A DNA stretch of 64,000 bases from Hygrophila difformis (lineage: Eukaryota > Streptophyta > Magnoliopsida > Lamiales > Acanthaceae). Under the pieces are notes generated by a model. The model had not been told where the DNA came from and did not search any database. It worked only from the letters and a program-made list of their open reading frames with translations. Position numbers and translations under genes: made by a program. The stretch spans positions 6,414,415 through 6,478,414 of the forward strand of contig JAOANR010000006.1 of assembly GCA_030278955.1 (NCBI GenBank), written 5' to 3'. This document shows, in pieces, positions 47,094-57,443 of the stretch. Numbering within the stretch: position 1 is the stretch's first letter; each line of letters starts with the position of its first letter.

Positions 47094-48434
47094 ATGAATT
47101 TCTTTAGTGTTGGTGGTGTTTCATTTCAGAGTTCATCTTCTTCATCTGATGAAGGTGAAGAGCAGCAGTTCCCATTTATGAATTCGATTGATGCAGATGA
47201 AGCAATAATGGAATCATCAATTCAAAGAAATAATCTTTTCCGGCGTTGCTTCGACATACCTCAACCAATTCACGGTGGCTCTGTTCCAGGTCATGTAGTT
47301 GTTAATCGTAATCGTGAGGAAGCAGATTTGAGATTATTTAATGATTATTTTTCAACTAATCCACTGTATGATGAACAAACATTTCGACAAAGATTTCGAT
47401 TATCTCGAAGTTTGTTTCTTAGAATTGTTGATGCAGTGAAAGATCATGATATATATTTTACACAAAGACGGGATGGTCTTGGGAGGCTTGGCTTGTCTAC
47501 CTATCAAAAAGCAACTGCAGTTTTCCGGGTGCTAGCATATGGTGCACCAGCGGATTCCACTGACGAATACATAAAGATAGGTGAATCAACAACTATTGAA
47601 TGTGTTAAAAGATTTTGTCGTGCAGTTGTAGAGATATTTTCAGAACGCTATCTCAGAGCCCCCAATGAAGCTGATATTGAACGATTGCTTCATATTGGTG
47701 AAAGCCGTGGTTTTCCTGGTATGTTGGGTAGTTTGGATTGTATGCATTGGGAGTGGAAAAATTGTCCAACTGCTTGGGCAGGGCAATATGCAGGGCGCAG
47801 TGGAAAACCATCTATAATTCTTGAAGCTGTGGCGGATTATGACCTTTGGATTTGGCATGCGTATTTTGGTATGCCGGGAACTAATAACGATATTAATGTT
47901 TTAAACTCATCGACATTGTTTAGAGATCTTACTTCGGGTGTTGCACCTCCCGCACGGTATAACATTCAAGGAAAACAATATGAAATGGGTTATTATTTAG
48001 CCGATGGTATTTATCCTAAATGGGCCACTCTTGTACAAACTATTAGTAACCCGCGTGGCCCGAAAAAAAAATTATTTGCACAAAGGCAAGAATCTTGCAG
48101 GAAAGATGTAGAGCGCGCATTTGGAGTTCTACAATCACGCTGGGCGATCGTGAAAGGACCAAGTCGTTATTGGCATAAAAATATTTTGCATGATATAATG
48201 TCTGCGTGCATTATCATGCATAATATGATAATAGAAGAAGAACGTGATATTAGCGCGCCAATAAGAGAGTATCAAGAGGCACCGCTCCCATCCGTTGAAA
48301 GGGCAACAAATCAAGATGAATATCATCAATTTCTCGAGCGATACACTCGAATCAGAAGCAGGGATGCACATTACGAACTACGTGATGCTTTGATTGAGCA
48401 TATATGGGAACAATATAGTAACTCAGATGATTAA
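47094..48434 (+). CDS. PIF/Harbinger transposase (DDE_Tnp_4 nuclease)
   Basis: An uninterrupted 446-residue reading frame. The N-terminal region has a Ser-rich start, a helix-turn-helix-like stretch and RLGLSTYQKATAVFRVLAYG. The DDE nuclease follows: Asp215 in GSLDCMHWEWKNCP, Asp266 in GTNNDINVLNSS and probable Glu340 in RKDVERAFGVLQSRW, with ILEAVADYDLWIWHAYFG and YYLADGIYPKWATLV between them. The whole catalytic set is present. The enzyme would cut the element at its TIRs and insert it at TWA sites. A TATA-like stretch (tatattctataaattgat) lies about 70 bp upstream of the ATG. No frameshift or stop is visible, so it may be recently active. Confidence 0.95.
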   Translation: MNFFSVGGVSFQSSSSSSDEGEEQQFPFMNSIDADEAIMESSIQRNNLFRRCFDIPQPIHGGSVPGHVVVNRNREEADLRLFNDYFSTNPLYDEQTFRQRFRLSRSLFLRIVDAVKDHDIYFTQRRDGLGRLGLSTYQKATAVFRVLAYGAPADSTDEYIKIGESTTIECVKRFCRAVVEIFSERYLRAPNEADIERLLHIGESRGFPGMLGSLDCMHWEWKNCPTAWAGQYAGRSGKPSIILEAVADYDLWIWHAYFGMPGTNNDINVLNSSTLFRDLTSGVAPPARYNIQGKQYEMGYYLADGIYPKWATLVQTISNPRGPKKKLFAQRQESCRKDVERAFGVLQSRWAIVKGPSRYWHKNILHDIMSACIIMHNMIIEEERDISAPIREYQEAPLPSVERATNQDEYHQFLERYTRIRSRDAHYELRDALIEHIWEQYSNSDD

Positions 48435-48852
48435 TTATGTTGTATTATTGGATTTGCGTAATTAATGTTATGTGTTCTATCTATATTATATGATAAGTGT
48501 TGTTTCGTAATATTACGAATTTATTTTATTAAAAGTATTTTTTTCATTAATTTATGTTATCAGATAATTAAAAATTACTAAATAAATTTAAATAACAATA
48601 ATGATATAAAATAATAATTTAGAATATTATTGTGAAGTGGAATATGTAAAAATTATAAAATGTTGGGTGTTATTTGTAAATAAGAAAAGTAATATAAAAT
48701 AATATATGAAATGGAATATGTGGGGAATATTCTTTGACCCTGCAAAAATGGAGGGTTGGGTTGGAGATGCAGTTACTGTAGCAGTCCTGCAAAAATAGAG
48801 ATTTGTACTGTAGCTCCTGCAAAAATGGAGGGTGTGGTTGGAGATGGCCTAA

Positions 48853-49195
48853 TATGTAATGAGTCATGACACATGGTGTTGCTCTTTTTTGCCACTTGTA
48901 CAAAATTATACTACTACTACTATAATTAAAATTGGTGAATCAATGGTGCAGCAGAGTTTGATGGTATTTCTTTTCCGATTTTTTTTTTTTCAAAATTGTC
49001 TCATCAAATAATTGAATGACAGCACACCAAATACACGCATCTCTTTGGCTTTGGGGTTATTGTTTGGAACACCCGGGACTGCAGCTCCCTAAGCAAAACA
49101 CGCCATCGAAAGCGGCGGGGAAGGTGTTTGAGATGACTAGGGTTTCTCGTCACACCAAAAAAATCAACCCACATTAAGCATTTTCTTAGGTCTAT
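48853..49195. other. Spacer right of the PIF/Harbinger element
   Basis: AT-rich DNA with a T-run at 48979-48991. No gene or clear repeat. Confidence 0.5.
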
Positions 49196-49454
49196 TAGGA
49201 GGAAAACTCGACTCAATACTCGATTAAATTATTAAATTTTAAAAATATAAAAATAAAAAAATTATTAGACACAATTTACGTTTTATCAAGCCTAACAAAC
49301 TTATATTTTGTTGTATAATAAATAAAACTGTTAATTTAAATTCAAATTATATACTATCTAGCCTAGTTAAATTCGAGCTAGAACTTTAAATTTTTTTACT
49401 GTACAAACTCAAATTATACTGTTCAAGCTCGATACTAGACTCGGTATCACCCTA
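49196..49454. mobile_element. Small hAT-like element, eroded
   Basis: The left end taggaggaaaactcgactc pairs loosely with the inverted right end agggtgataccgagtct. Flanks aggtctat and aggtctcc agree at 6 of 8. The terminal style matches the cgag-rich pieces at 23008 and 24127. Confidence 0.45.
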
Positions 49455-49668
49455 GGTCTCCAGTTCAGAATTCAGAGCGAATGGATCCGAGGACCGGTTG
49501 GGCCCCGCACCTAGCTCGAGTATTGCCATCTCTAGATGGTGACGGTTCGGCCTTGTTAGAAAGATAATGGATATAAAGTTTAAATTTAAATTAATTGACA
49601 ATAGATAAAGTTACTAATGTCTATATAAACTAAAGTAAATTCGAACAGATATACTATATTGTTTACTA

Positions 49669-49854
49669 CTTCTTCCATCCCATTTCAAATGTTTCACTTT
49701 CTATTTTGGTTTGTTTCACTACCTTATTTAAAAAAATTTTACTGCTTCAAATAAACTTCACACCAACTATTTACTCCACTTTAACACAATAACTTATTCT
49801 ACCTAAAATATCGTACCCAAAAGAAATTGGACTTCTCAAATGAGGCAAAGGGAG
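49669..49854. mobile_element. Stowaway-like MITE, short divergent form
   Basis: TA-flanked, from cttcttccatcccatttcaa to gaggcaaagggag. The interior lacks the main family core. Confidence 0.55.
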
Positions 49855-49867
49855 TACTTAACATGTG

Positions 49868-50040
49868 TTTTTTTTTAAAAAAAAAAATAAACATTGACAA
49901 TTCATGTGTAGGCAAAGGTGTGTAGGAGCTCAGCCATACAAATTACAAATGAGATAAAGGGGAGGGATATGCTGTGGAGGAATTGAACCCCTAAACATAA
50001 AGTTGGAAGTTAAAAAATATGACCACTAGGTCAAGTCTCC
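49868..50040 (-). repeat. tRNA-derived SINE-like element
   Basis: The inverse of this stretch reads acttgacctagtggtc, then ggggttcaattcctcc (B-box-like), ctcccctttatctcatttgt and cctacacacctttgcctaca, ending in an A/T-rich tail. It is the same family as 43697-43858 in opposite orientation. Confidence 0.6.
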
Positions 50041-50073
50041 ATTTCATATATTTAATAGTAAGTGTTTTGGTCC

Positions 50074-50120
<47 letters not shown>

Positions 50121-51058
50121 AATTTTGTCGGTGCTATTCCTCTACAGTGATTATGCTCAATGATTACGACACTCCATATTTAGTGTCATGTCCATAAGTT
50201 GGATAAACTAAAACAACGCATGCTCCTTTGTCCACAAATATGACAATACAATACAAATACAATTACTCCAATGTAACAACTAACAATAATTAAAATATGC
50301 AACTAATAGTTTGTTTGCTTAAGTATGATTGTGTATGCTACAATTATATAGGGGCAAAGCTACTGTCCAAACTCTTCATAGTATTAAAAAAAAAAAAGAA
50401 GAAAAAAAGAAGAGATAGTAAACTAGCACAAAGGATATATATAGTATGAGTGAAAGTTTAAAGTCTCCATTTTTATTCACTTACATAATTGGCCACTGAA
50501 TTTTTACCCTCAATTGTGAGATGCCATTAAGAAGTCCCAAGTGTTAATTTGAATTTTGAAAGTGCTGAATATATATAAGCTAAATTTAAAAAGTTAATTG
50601 AAATCTATGCTGCTTCAAAAATAAATTAAATAATTTGGTATGAGATTGTTTTGAAGTAATCAAAATTTTAAATTTTAAGAACTTGTGTAGGTAACTACTT
50701 AAAAAGGTTGTGGAATATAGTGTGGTTAGCCTAATACTACAATTATACCGAATTGGACCCAAGCAAAAAAGGAATAATAATGGTAAGGTATGACAATGTT
50801 GCAGCACATGAGAATGAGATCCCAATCGGCCAATCCCAAATCCACATGGCCACCCAATCAGACAAGTAATTACTTCTATATGATTATTTTCAAAGATAAA
50901 CCATCCATTAATTACTTCAATTTTTCCTCTTTCCTTTAGGGCTATTCATATCTACCTGAAGACAAGACAACCACCAAGATAATAAACGGGAGAAAAAAGG
51001 GAAAAAAAAATCAACAGATTTTGGGGGAATCCCATTTCCATTGTTGCTGTCTACAAAA
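50041..51058. other. Spacer and promoter of the DUF1685 gene
   Basis: It includes a 36-base A run at 50082-50117, long enough to be an assembly weak spot or a retroposed tail. The rest is AT-rich and non-coding. The 5' leader of the next gene occupies roughly the last 100 bp. Confidence 0.55.
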
Positions 51059-51946
51059 ATGGATCTGAATGAAAATCATGAAGAAGAATCTGGGAAGATG
51101 GAGCCCGGAGAGCTCCTGGAGGATGTCTGGTTCTTCGGCAATTCCCTTCACAGAAAACCTAGGATGCTCCGGAGCATGTCCGATCCTTGCACCTCGTCCC
51201 TGCTGCCTGCCAAATCATTCGACGAAACCTATGCCTCAATCAACAGACAAGTCACCCAATCCCACGGGCCACAACCCCCAAATCTCCCGCGAAAACTGGG
51301 CAAATCGGACAAGAAAATGATCATGTCGTCAATGTCGTCCAAGGGCTTGCACCGCGCCCCTTCCCTCCCGACTACATTACAGGAACCCGAATATTTTCAC
51401 GACGATGATGAGGTCGAGTTCTCCATGGGGAAGTTGATCAGGCAGGCTTCTATGAAGCATTCCGACAGGTTGCCGCCTAGACAACATGCTTCTAAGGTAT
51501 AATTGTAAATTACATGTGTGAATTATGATTGATTGCCTGGGAATGCGAAATTGGTAATTATTACATCCTTGATTTTTGTACTTCTTTTTTGGCAGGTTTT
51601 GGCACGGAATGCGAGCCTGACAATGTATGGAAGCAGAAGAGACTCGGAGGGATTCGATCAGGAGATCAGGCCTGTTATTCAACGCTCGCTTTCGAACAAA
51701 CCCATCAAGGCGGCGCGGAGGAATTTAACCGAGTTTGAATACCGAGAATTACGAGGTTTCAATGATTTGGGATTCGATTTGGAACAGCACGAAAGCAGCC
51801 CTGAAGATAGGAACATCATTCCACCAGCCCCGCCGGTGCCCAAATGGGGACGTGGGAATGGGAAGAAGAAATCCAGCGAAGACATGAAAGCTCAAATCAA
51901 GTTTTGGGCTAGAGCCGTGGCATCTAATGTGCGTCAGGAATGTTAA
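51059..51946 (+). CDS. DUF1685 family protein
   Basis: Exons 51059-51496 and 51596-51946 give 262 residues. The start is the ATG of MDLNENHEEESGKMEPGELL. Landmarks are RKPRMLRSMSDPCTSS, SMGKLIRQASMKHSDRLPPR, the DUF1685 core NLTEFEYRELRGFNDLGFDL, a Pro-rich PPAPPVPKWGRG, and the conserved C-terminal EDMKAQIKFWARAVASNVRQ. Members are plant-specific, mostly disordered and of unknown biochemical function. The Ser/Arg-rich N-terminal half suggests phosphorylation, but this is inference. The core is a weaker match than in typical members (FEYRELRG for DLEELKG). Confidence 0.85.
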
Positions 51947-52319
51947 ATCGAATTGAATTGGGGAATGATCATATATTCATTGGTTCTTTTTAGGACACGA
52001 AATGTTGTGTCGTAAGTAACATTCTTGGCAAAGACAGGACAGGGGATTGATGATTCTTTCGGGAGAGTTTCTTTTCTTTCATTTTTCTGTGGCAAGGCGA
52101 GGCTTCATTTTATGTAATTAATTTCATCTGTCAATGAAAACAACCACCACAAAGTACACACAAACTAACTACGTACATACTTTGGAGAAAAAAAACAAAC
52201 AGGACAAGAAATGCTAGAAAATATCTACATAAAAGGGAAGATATTTGGTTGAAAATTTTGTAACACCACATTTAAGATATTATCTTCTCTTCTGCTCAAA
52301 AGAAGAAGAAGCAGCCGAT
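51947..52319. other. Spacer between DUF1685 and DUF3082 genes
   Basis: 3' UTR of the upstream gene and the short promoter of the next. Nothing else is seen. Confidence 0.6.
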
Positions 52320-53583
52320 ATGTCGCAGCTCCTCCGGCTATCAACCGCCGCCACCGTCCTCTTCCCTAACGGACGCCATTTTCAACCTTCTTTGTTACCT
52401 TTTTCTCGACCGCCGCGACATCCTCCTCATACAACTTGTTGTGCCTACAGACCGTGGATAGCTCAGCTATCCGAATTCGAGCTCCCTCAAGTGCCGAGCC
52501 CTACCGCCATGCAGAGACCGGCTGAGCTGCTTTCATCAATTCCTGCGATCGTGGAGGCTGCAGGCGACTCCTCTGCTTTCCAAACGGCGTCCAGTATTCT
52601 CCTCACTGCTGCCTTCACTCTGTTTCTGTTCAGGACCTTCCGACGCCGAGCCAAGCGTGTCAAACAAATGGTAGTAGCAGGAGCACAGCCACCAACAATT
52701 CTTAGTCACTAGCTAATCAGTAGCTTTTTCACCTTCCATTCATCAACAGATTAATCAAATTTCATTGGGAGAAATGTAGCCTACATGTAGTCTAGTCTAG
52801 GGTTATTGGGAATTGATGAGTAAATTGTATCGATCTAGGTTGATCAATTGTTATCATTTGTGTGTGTGTGTGTTGAGAGTGTAGTGATATCATATGGTTG
52901 ATTGACATTGGTGCTTGATGTGGTGTGTGTTTAAGAGAATCAGGTCATCATCGGCGGAGGCATTGGAGAATTTGAAGAGGGCGAGGGTGTCGAAGCCACC
53001 ACCGTCGCCTGATGAAGCCCTTCTTGGAGCAGTGATTGCTGCTGTTTTTGGAGTTGCTCTTTACAAATTCACAACAAGCGTTGAATCCACCCTCAATCAC
53101 CAACCACTTTCGGCTAATTACTCGGTCTCATTCTCATTCACTAATTTTTATCGTCTTTTCATTTTCATATACTTCCATAGCTCTCCGTAGCTAAAGAGTA
53201 ATAACATTTTTTCACCTACTGGTTTCCAGGTTCGGCAAATTACGATAACCATAAGGTAATTTGGATATGATTGAGCACATGAACAAGTTGTTGTGTACTT
53301 GTTGGATTATTAGTGTTGACACTGCAGATGAATGATTTGCAGGACAATCATAAATGGGTTGTGTTACCTGGCGACATTTGTGTTTGGTTTCAACTCTCTA
53401 GGCTTGTTCCTGTATTCGGGACAACTTGCCATGAACTCCGTTAATGTTCAAGTCCCTCCTTCCGGTGGCGGCGAAGGTGACTTAAAGTTGAATTCATCAG
53501 ATTCTAAATATGGTGATGCGGGTGACTCTGAAAAGACAACTTCTTCTTCAGTTGAGGATCAAACTTCAGATAAAACACAATGA
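52320..53583 (+). CDS. DUF3082 membrane protein, probably plastid-targeted
   Basis: Exons 52320-52670, 52936-53124, 53230-53255 (26 nt) and 53343-53583 give 268 residues. The first ~45 residues are rich in Ser/Pro/His/Arg with few acids, like a chloroplast transit peptide. Three hydrophobic segments follow: FQTASSILLTAAFTLFLF, ALLGAVIAAVFGVALYKF and IINGLCYLATFVFGFNSLGL. Between segments 1 and 2 is a basic stretch (RRRAKRVKQ) and a Pro-rich loop. The C-terminus is acidic and Ser/Thr-rich. DUF3082 proteins occur in cyanobacteria and plastids and have no assigned reaction. The second acceptor (ttaag|aga) is unusually weak in pyrimidines, so that junction is less certain. Confidence 0.82.
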
Positions 53584-54107
53584 CGAAATGGCAAGTCTCC
53601 CTTCCTACCTATATCTGGTTGATGAGGTGAGGCTCATAGGTTTGAAATTACACCAGAGTCTTTGTTGGTTACCACAATTGTGTTCTCCTATTGTAAATTA
53701 TAGATTCATCATACATACCCGATGTATAGGAAAAGAAGATATTATTGTGGACTAAATACAATGCATATTGTGCCCAAAATGGCAGGAAAGATTGTAAATC
53801 TTCATGTATGTTGCTTCAAATATAGTATGTGCTAAGTGAGTATTTTGTATGTATTGATTGTTTTTATATCAAATCATATTAAATACCCATCACACACTTC
53901 ATTAACATCCATCGTTGGGTTAGCAAAGCACGCTGAATATCATTCATTCTGCACCATATCCAAACCCGAAGATTTGGTATTGAGTTCAACAATGTAAAAA
54001 TAGAACCCATGTATTGTGTATCTGTATGGGAAAATGCTAGATGTTCAGCGTGTAGAGAATTTAAAACAGGATGATAAACCAAATACTAATTGATAACACT
54101 GCAAGGG

Positions 54108-54560
54108 ATTGATTACGAGCAACCACATCAAATTCCAGTCTTTTTCCCATATGATGAGCAGACAGTACTGCAGTGACACCATCCAACCTTTTAGGTAGGG
54201 AAGAAAGAAGAATAAGAGCCTTTACCTCGTCATTGAATTCGGTTTTCGCCCATAATTGAATAGCCGCCTTATCAGATGAACCTTATTAGCCAGCTTCTTG
54301 AACATATTTGAGAGTATCTCCAGGATCTCCTTTGTTGATGTGGCTTTCATTGTGTGGAATGCCACATTCTTAGATAAGGAGAGACGAATAACTCTCATCG
54401 CCTTCCTATCTATCTAGGGTTTTCCGTTCGGCCTGATCCATGTCCTTTAGGTGAAGATCGGCATCTTCCAGAACTCAAATCAAATCAGTTCTATCCAATT
54501 TGTCAATCGACATTACCTTGCTCACTTCTCGGAATTTTCTTGGGAATTAAACGAGTCCAG
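54108..54560 (-). pseudogene. Ty1/copia gag (UBN2-type) relic
   Basis: The minus strand reads KAMRVIRLSLSKNVAFHTMK, then ATSTKEILEILSNMFKKLAN and KVHLIRRLFN. After a frameshift it continues EVKALILLSSLPKRLDGVTA and VLSAHHMGKRLEFDVVA. This is the order of a copia-type gag polyprotein. Stops and at least one frame change show it is dead. No LTR or pol is visible beside it. Confidence 0.7.
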
Positions 54561-55172
54561 GATCACTCACCAAGTATTTTTCCACACCAACACAAAACCT
54601 TTCCCCACATATATATATATTTAGGCGCGCCCCTGGGGCACAACAAATACTAGGCCTTCTATTCATGGGCCGGAATTATGGCTTTTCCTTTTTGGGTTTT
54701 AAAAAGAAGTCCTAATCTTTCAGCCATTGTCCAACGGTCGCCTCCTCCCTCCCCCACCCTGAAATTGCTCTGTTCTAACGTTTCAGATTCGCCCGTGGAT
54801 TTCAAGAACACCACAGAAACACAAGCAGGCGCAGCCGCCACAATTTCTTAACTACCCTCCAACGAAACAGGTATCGAAGCGCTAATGGTTTGTCCTGGTG
54901 ATGACTGATGATTGAATAGTCGTTGGAATTGCAAATGTAACGAAACAGGAGTACGCGCCAAGAAGTTTTATCACACGAGATCATGATTGCGTAGTTCTTG
55001 GAACTAGAAAAAACACGTATCGTTGCAGAGAGAAGATGTGCGAGTGTGCGACAGGGGCCACGGAATGCAAAAACCCTAGAATTGTGTGTCTCTATTTCAA
55101 ATGATTTTATGCCATTCGCATAAAGAGCTTATCTTTATGTGGAACTGGACTTGATAGACCCTGTAGCGGATA
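54561..55172 (+). other. Promoter/5' region of the PPR gene
   Basis: It contains a TA repeat at about 54607-54622 and a GC-richer leader-like stretch near 54670-54880. Small ORFs on both strands here show no family resemblance. Confidence 0.45.
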
Positions 55173-57443
55173 ATGAAGGGACCTAAATTGCCCTTCTCGC
55201 CAAGGGAAACAACGGCCGACATCTCCAACTACTACTGTACCCGGCTGAAACATTGCTGCGAGACCCACAATCTGAAGCAAGCCAAGCAACTTCACGCGCA
55301 CATAATCAGGACGCTCGCTTACCCGGAAACATTCTTGCTCAACAACCTAATAAACAGTTATGGCAAGCTGAACAACGTAAGGTATGCCCGCAACGTGTTC
55401 GATAAAATGCCCAGGCCGAATCTCTTCTCGTGGAACACTGTTCTCTCCTCTTATTCGAAAGGAGAGGACGTTTTCAACATGGAAAAGATGTTCAATTTGA
55501 TCCCTACCAAAGATGGGATTTCCTGGAACTTGATGATTTCCGGGTATATAAAGGCTGGATTATGTGAGAAGGCTTTAGAGGCTTACAAATCGATGCTGAG
55601 GCAGGGCTTTGAGAATTTAAACAGAATAACGCTTTCGACAGTTATTATAATGCTGTCCAATAAGGGCTGGATGAGTTTGGGTAGGGTTGTTCATGGACAG
55701 ATAGTTAAACATGGATTTGCGTCTTATGTTTTTGTGGGGAGTCCATTGGTGGAAATGTATGCAAAATGTGGTTTGATAACAGAGGCAAGACGTGTGTTTG
55801 ATGAGTTGCAGGAGAAGAATTTGGTTACGTATAATACAATGCTAATAGGATTTTTGCGGTGTAGGATGGTGGAAGAGGCATACAGTTTATTTGGATGTAT
55901 GCCTGAGAAGGATTCAATTTCTTGGACAACAATGATAACAGGACTCATGCAGAATGGGATGAACGAAGAAGCACTTGATCTATTTCGGGAAATGAGGTAT
56001 GAAGGATTGAATATGGATCAATTTACATTTGGGAGTATATTGACTGCCTGTGCCGGTCTTTCAGCATTAAAAGAAGGTAAGCAGATACACGCATATGTTG
56101 CTAGAACTTACTATATGAATAATGTCTTTGTAACGAGTGCACTTCTTGATATGTATTGCAAGTGTAGAGACATCAAGAATGCAGAGAATGTATTTAAGAT
56201 TACGGGGCAGAAGAATGTTGTGTCCTGGACTGCCATGATTGTTGGCTACGGTCAGAATGGGTACAGCGAGGAAGCTGTTAGGATTTTCTGTGAGATGCAG
56301 AGAAATGGGGTCGAACCAGATGAGTTCACTTTAGGCAGTGTTATAAGCTCTTGCGCAAATCTGGCTAGCTTAGAAGAGGGAGCTCAGTTTCATGTTCAAT
56401 CCCTTGTTTCAGGGCTCATTTCATTTGTCACAGTCTCTAACGCGCTTGTCACATTGTATGCTAAGTGTGGGAACATCAAAGAGTCCCACCAGTTGTTCCA
56501 CGAAATAAAATTCAAGGATCAAATTTCTTGGACTGCATTGGTTTCTGGATATGCGCAGTTTGGGAAAGCCAATGAAACAATCCATATATTTGAGGAAATG
56601 TTGGCTCATGGTGTTCCACCAGATGGGGTTACCTTTGTTGGTGTTCTCTCAGCCTGCAGTAGAGCTGGATTAGTCGAAAGGGGCCGTGAATATTTTGCAG
56701 CAATGGTGGCTAGGTACAACATTAAGCCTATTCTGGATCATTATACTTGTATGATCGATTTATTCAGTCGAGCTGGACTGTTGGAAGAAGCCAAAAACTT
56801 CATACTAACAATGCCTATGCAACCCGACGTTATTGGTTGGGCAACATTGCTCAGCTCGTGTAGAAATCGTGGTAATATGGAGATAGGAAAATGGGCCGCA
56901 GAGTCTCTTCTGGAATTAGACCCACAGAACTCTGCCGGACATGTCTTGCTTGCCGGCATTTACGCTGCTAAAGGCAGATGGGATGAAGTGGCTCTACTGA
57001 GAAGAGGTATGCGCGATAAGGGTGTCAGGAAGGAGCCTGGATGCAGTTGGATCAAGTACAAGAACAAAGTGCACATTTTCACGGCTGATGATAAGTCGAG
57101 CCCATTCTCTGGCGAGATATATCAAGAGCTGCAAAGATTGATGGATAAAATGATACGGGAGGGATACGTGCCCGACATGAAATCTGTTCTTCACGATGTT
57201 GATGAATCTGAGAAACTGATGATGCTGAACCACCATAGCGAGAGGCTGGCAATTGCATTCGGGTTGGTTTTTATTCCGCCTGAGCTGCCCATAAAAGTGG
57301 TGAAAAACCTTCGCGTGTGTGATGATTGCCACTCTGCTACCAAAATCATTTCAAAGATCACTCAAAGGGAAATTCTTGTTAGGGACGCTGTTCGGTTCCA
57401 CTTGTTTAAAGATGGAAATTGTTCTTGTGGAGACTTTTGGTAG
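55173..57443 (+). CDS. PLS-class PPR protein with E, E+ and DYW domains (At1g68930-like)
   Basis: A single intronless exon codes 756 residues. About fifteen tandem pentatricopeptide motifs of the P-L-S pattern are visible, for example FSWNTVLSSYSKGE, ISWNLMISGYIKAGL, VSWTAMIVGYGQNGYSEEA and ISWTALVSGYAQFGKANE, followed by E/E+ (GVRKEPGCSWIKYKNKVHIF). The DYW cytidine-deaminase domain ends the protein, with the HxE motif in HHSERLAIAFG, the zinc cysteines in RVCDDCHSATK and the terminal CSCGDFW. The last residues are DFW rather than DYW, which I also recall in Arabidopsis At1g68930. Such proteins bind organellar RNA and edit specific C to U sites. The start is set by the first in-frame ATG. 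No strong organelle presequence is obvious in the first 30 residues. Confidence 0.95.
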   Translation: MKGPKLPFSPRETTADISNYYCTRLKHCCETHNLKQAKQLHAHIIRTLAYPETFLLNNLINSYGKLNNVRYARNVFDKMPRPNLFSWNTVLSSYSKGEDVFNMEKMFNLIPTKDGISWNLMISGYIKAGLCEKALEAYKSMLRQGFENLNRITLSTVIIMLSNKGWMSLGRVVHGQIVKHGFASYVFVGSPLVEMYAKCGLITEARRVFDELQEKNLVTYNTMLIGFLRCRMVEEAYSLFGCMPEKDSISWTTMITGLMQNGMNEEALDLFREMRYEGLNMDQFTFGSILTACAGLSALKEGKQIHAYVARTYYMNNVFVTSALLDMYCKCRDIKNAENVFKITGQKNVVSWTAMIVGYGQNGYSEEAVRIFCEMQRNGVEPDEFTLGSVISSCANLASLEEGAQFHVQSLVSGLISFVTVSNALVTLYAKCGNIKESHQLFHEIKFKDQISWTALVSGYAQFGKANETIHIFEEMLAHGVPPDGVTFVGVLSACSRAGLVERGREYFAAMVARYNIKPILDHYTCMIDLFSRAGLLEEAKNFILTMPMQPDVIGWATLLSSCRNRGNMEIGKWAAESLLELDPQNSAGHVLLAGIYAAKGRWDEVALLRRGMRDKGVRKEPGCSWIKYKNKVHIFTADDKSSPFSGEIYQELQRLMDKMIREGYVPDMKSVLHDVDESEKLMMLNHHSERLAIAFGLVFIPPELPIKVVKNLRVCDDCHSATKIISKITQREILVRDAVRFHLFKDGNCSCGDFW

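Larger units (their letters stand above)
44209..48849. mobile_element. PIF/Harbinger transposon, apparently complete (4641 bp)
   Basis: The left end reads gatcatctccaacccaccct. The right end, inverted, reads ggccatctccaaccacaccc. Both sides carry the trinucleotide TAA (44206-44208 and 48850-48852), the family's usual TWA-type duplication. Inside are the two genes an autonomous member needs: a MYB/SANT-like ORF on the minus strand and a DDE transposase on the plus strand, divergently arranged. Neither shows an internal stop or frameshift. Between them is a 177-bp tandem array, and the first 150 bp form a series of strong hairpins. Confidence 0.9.

Noticed and set aside
54659..54841. 60-residue minus-strand frame near the PPR gene
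   Set aside because: No recognisable domain and no splice partner; probably promoter or leader sequence.
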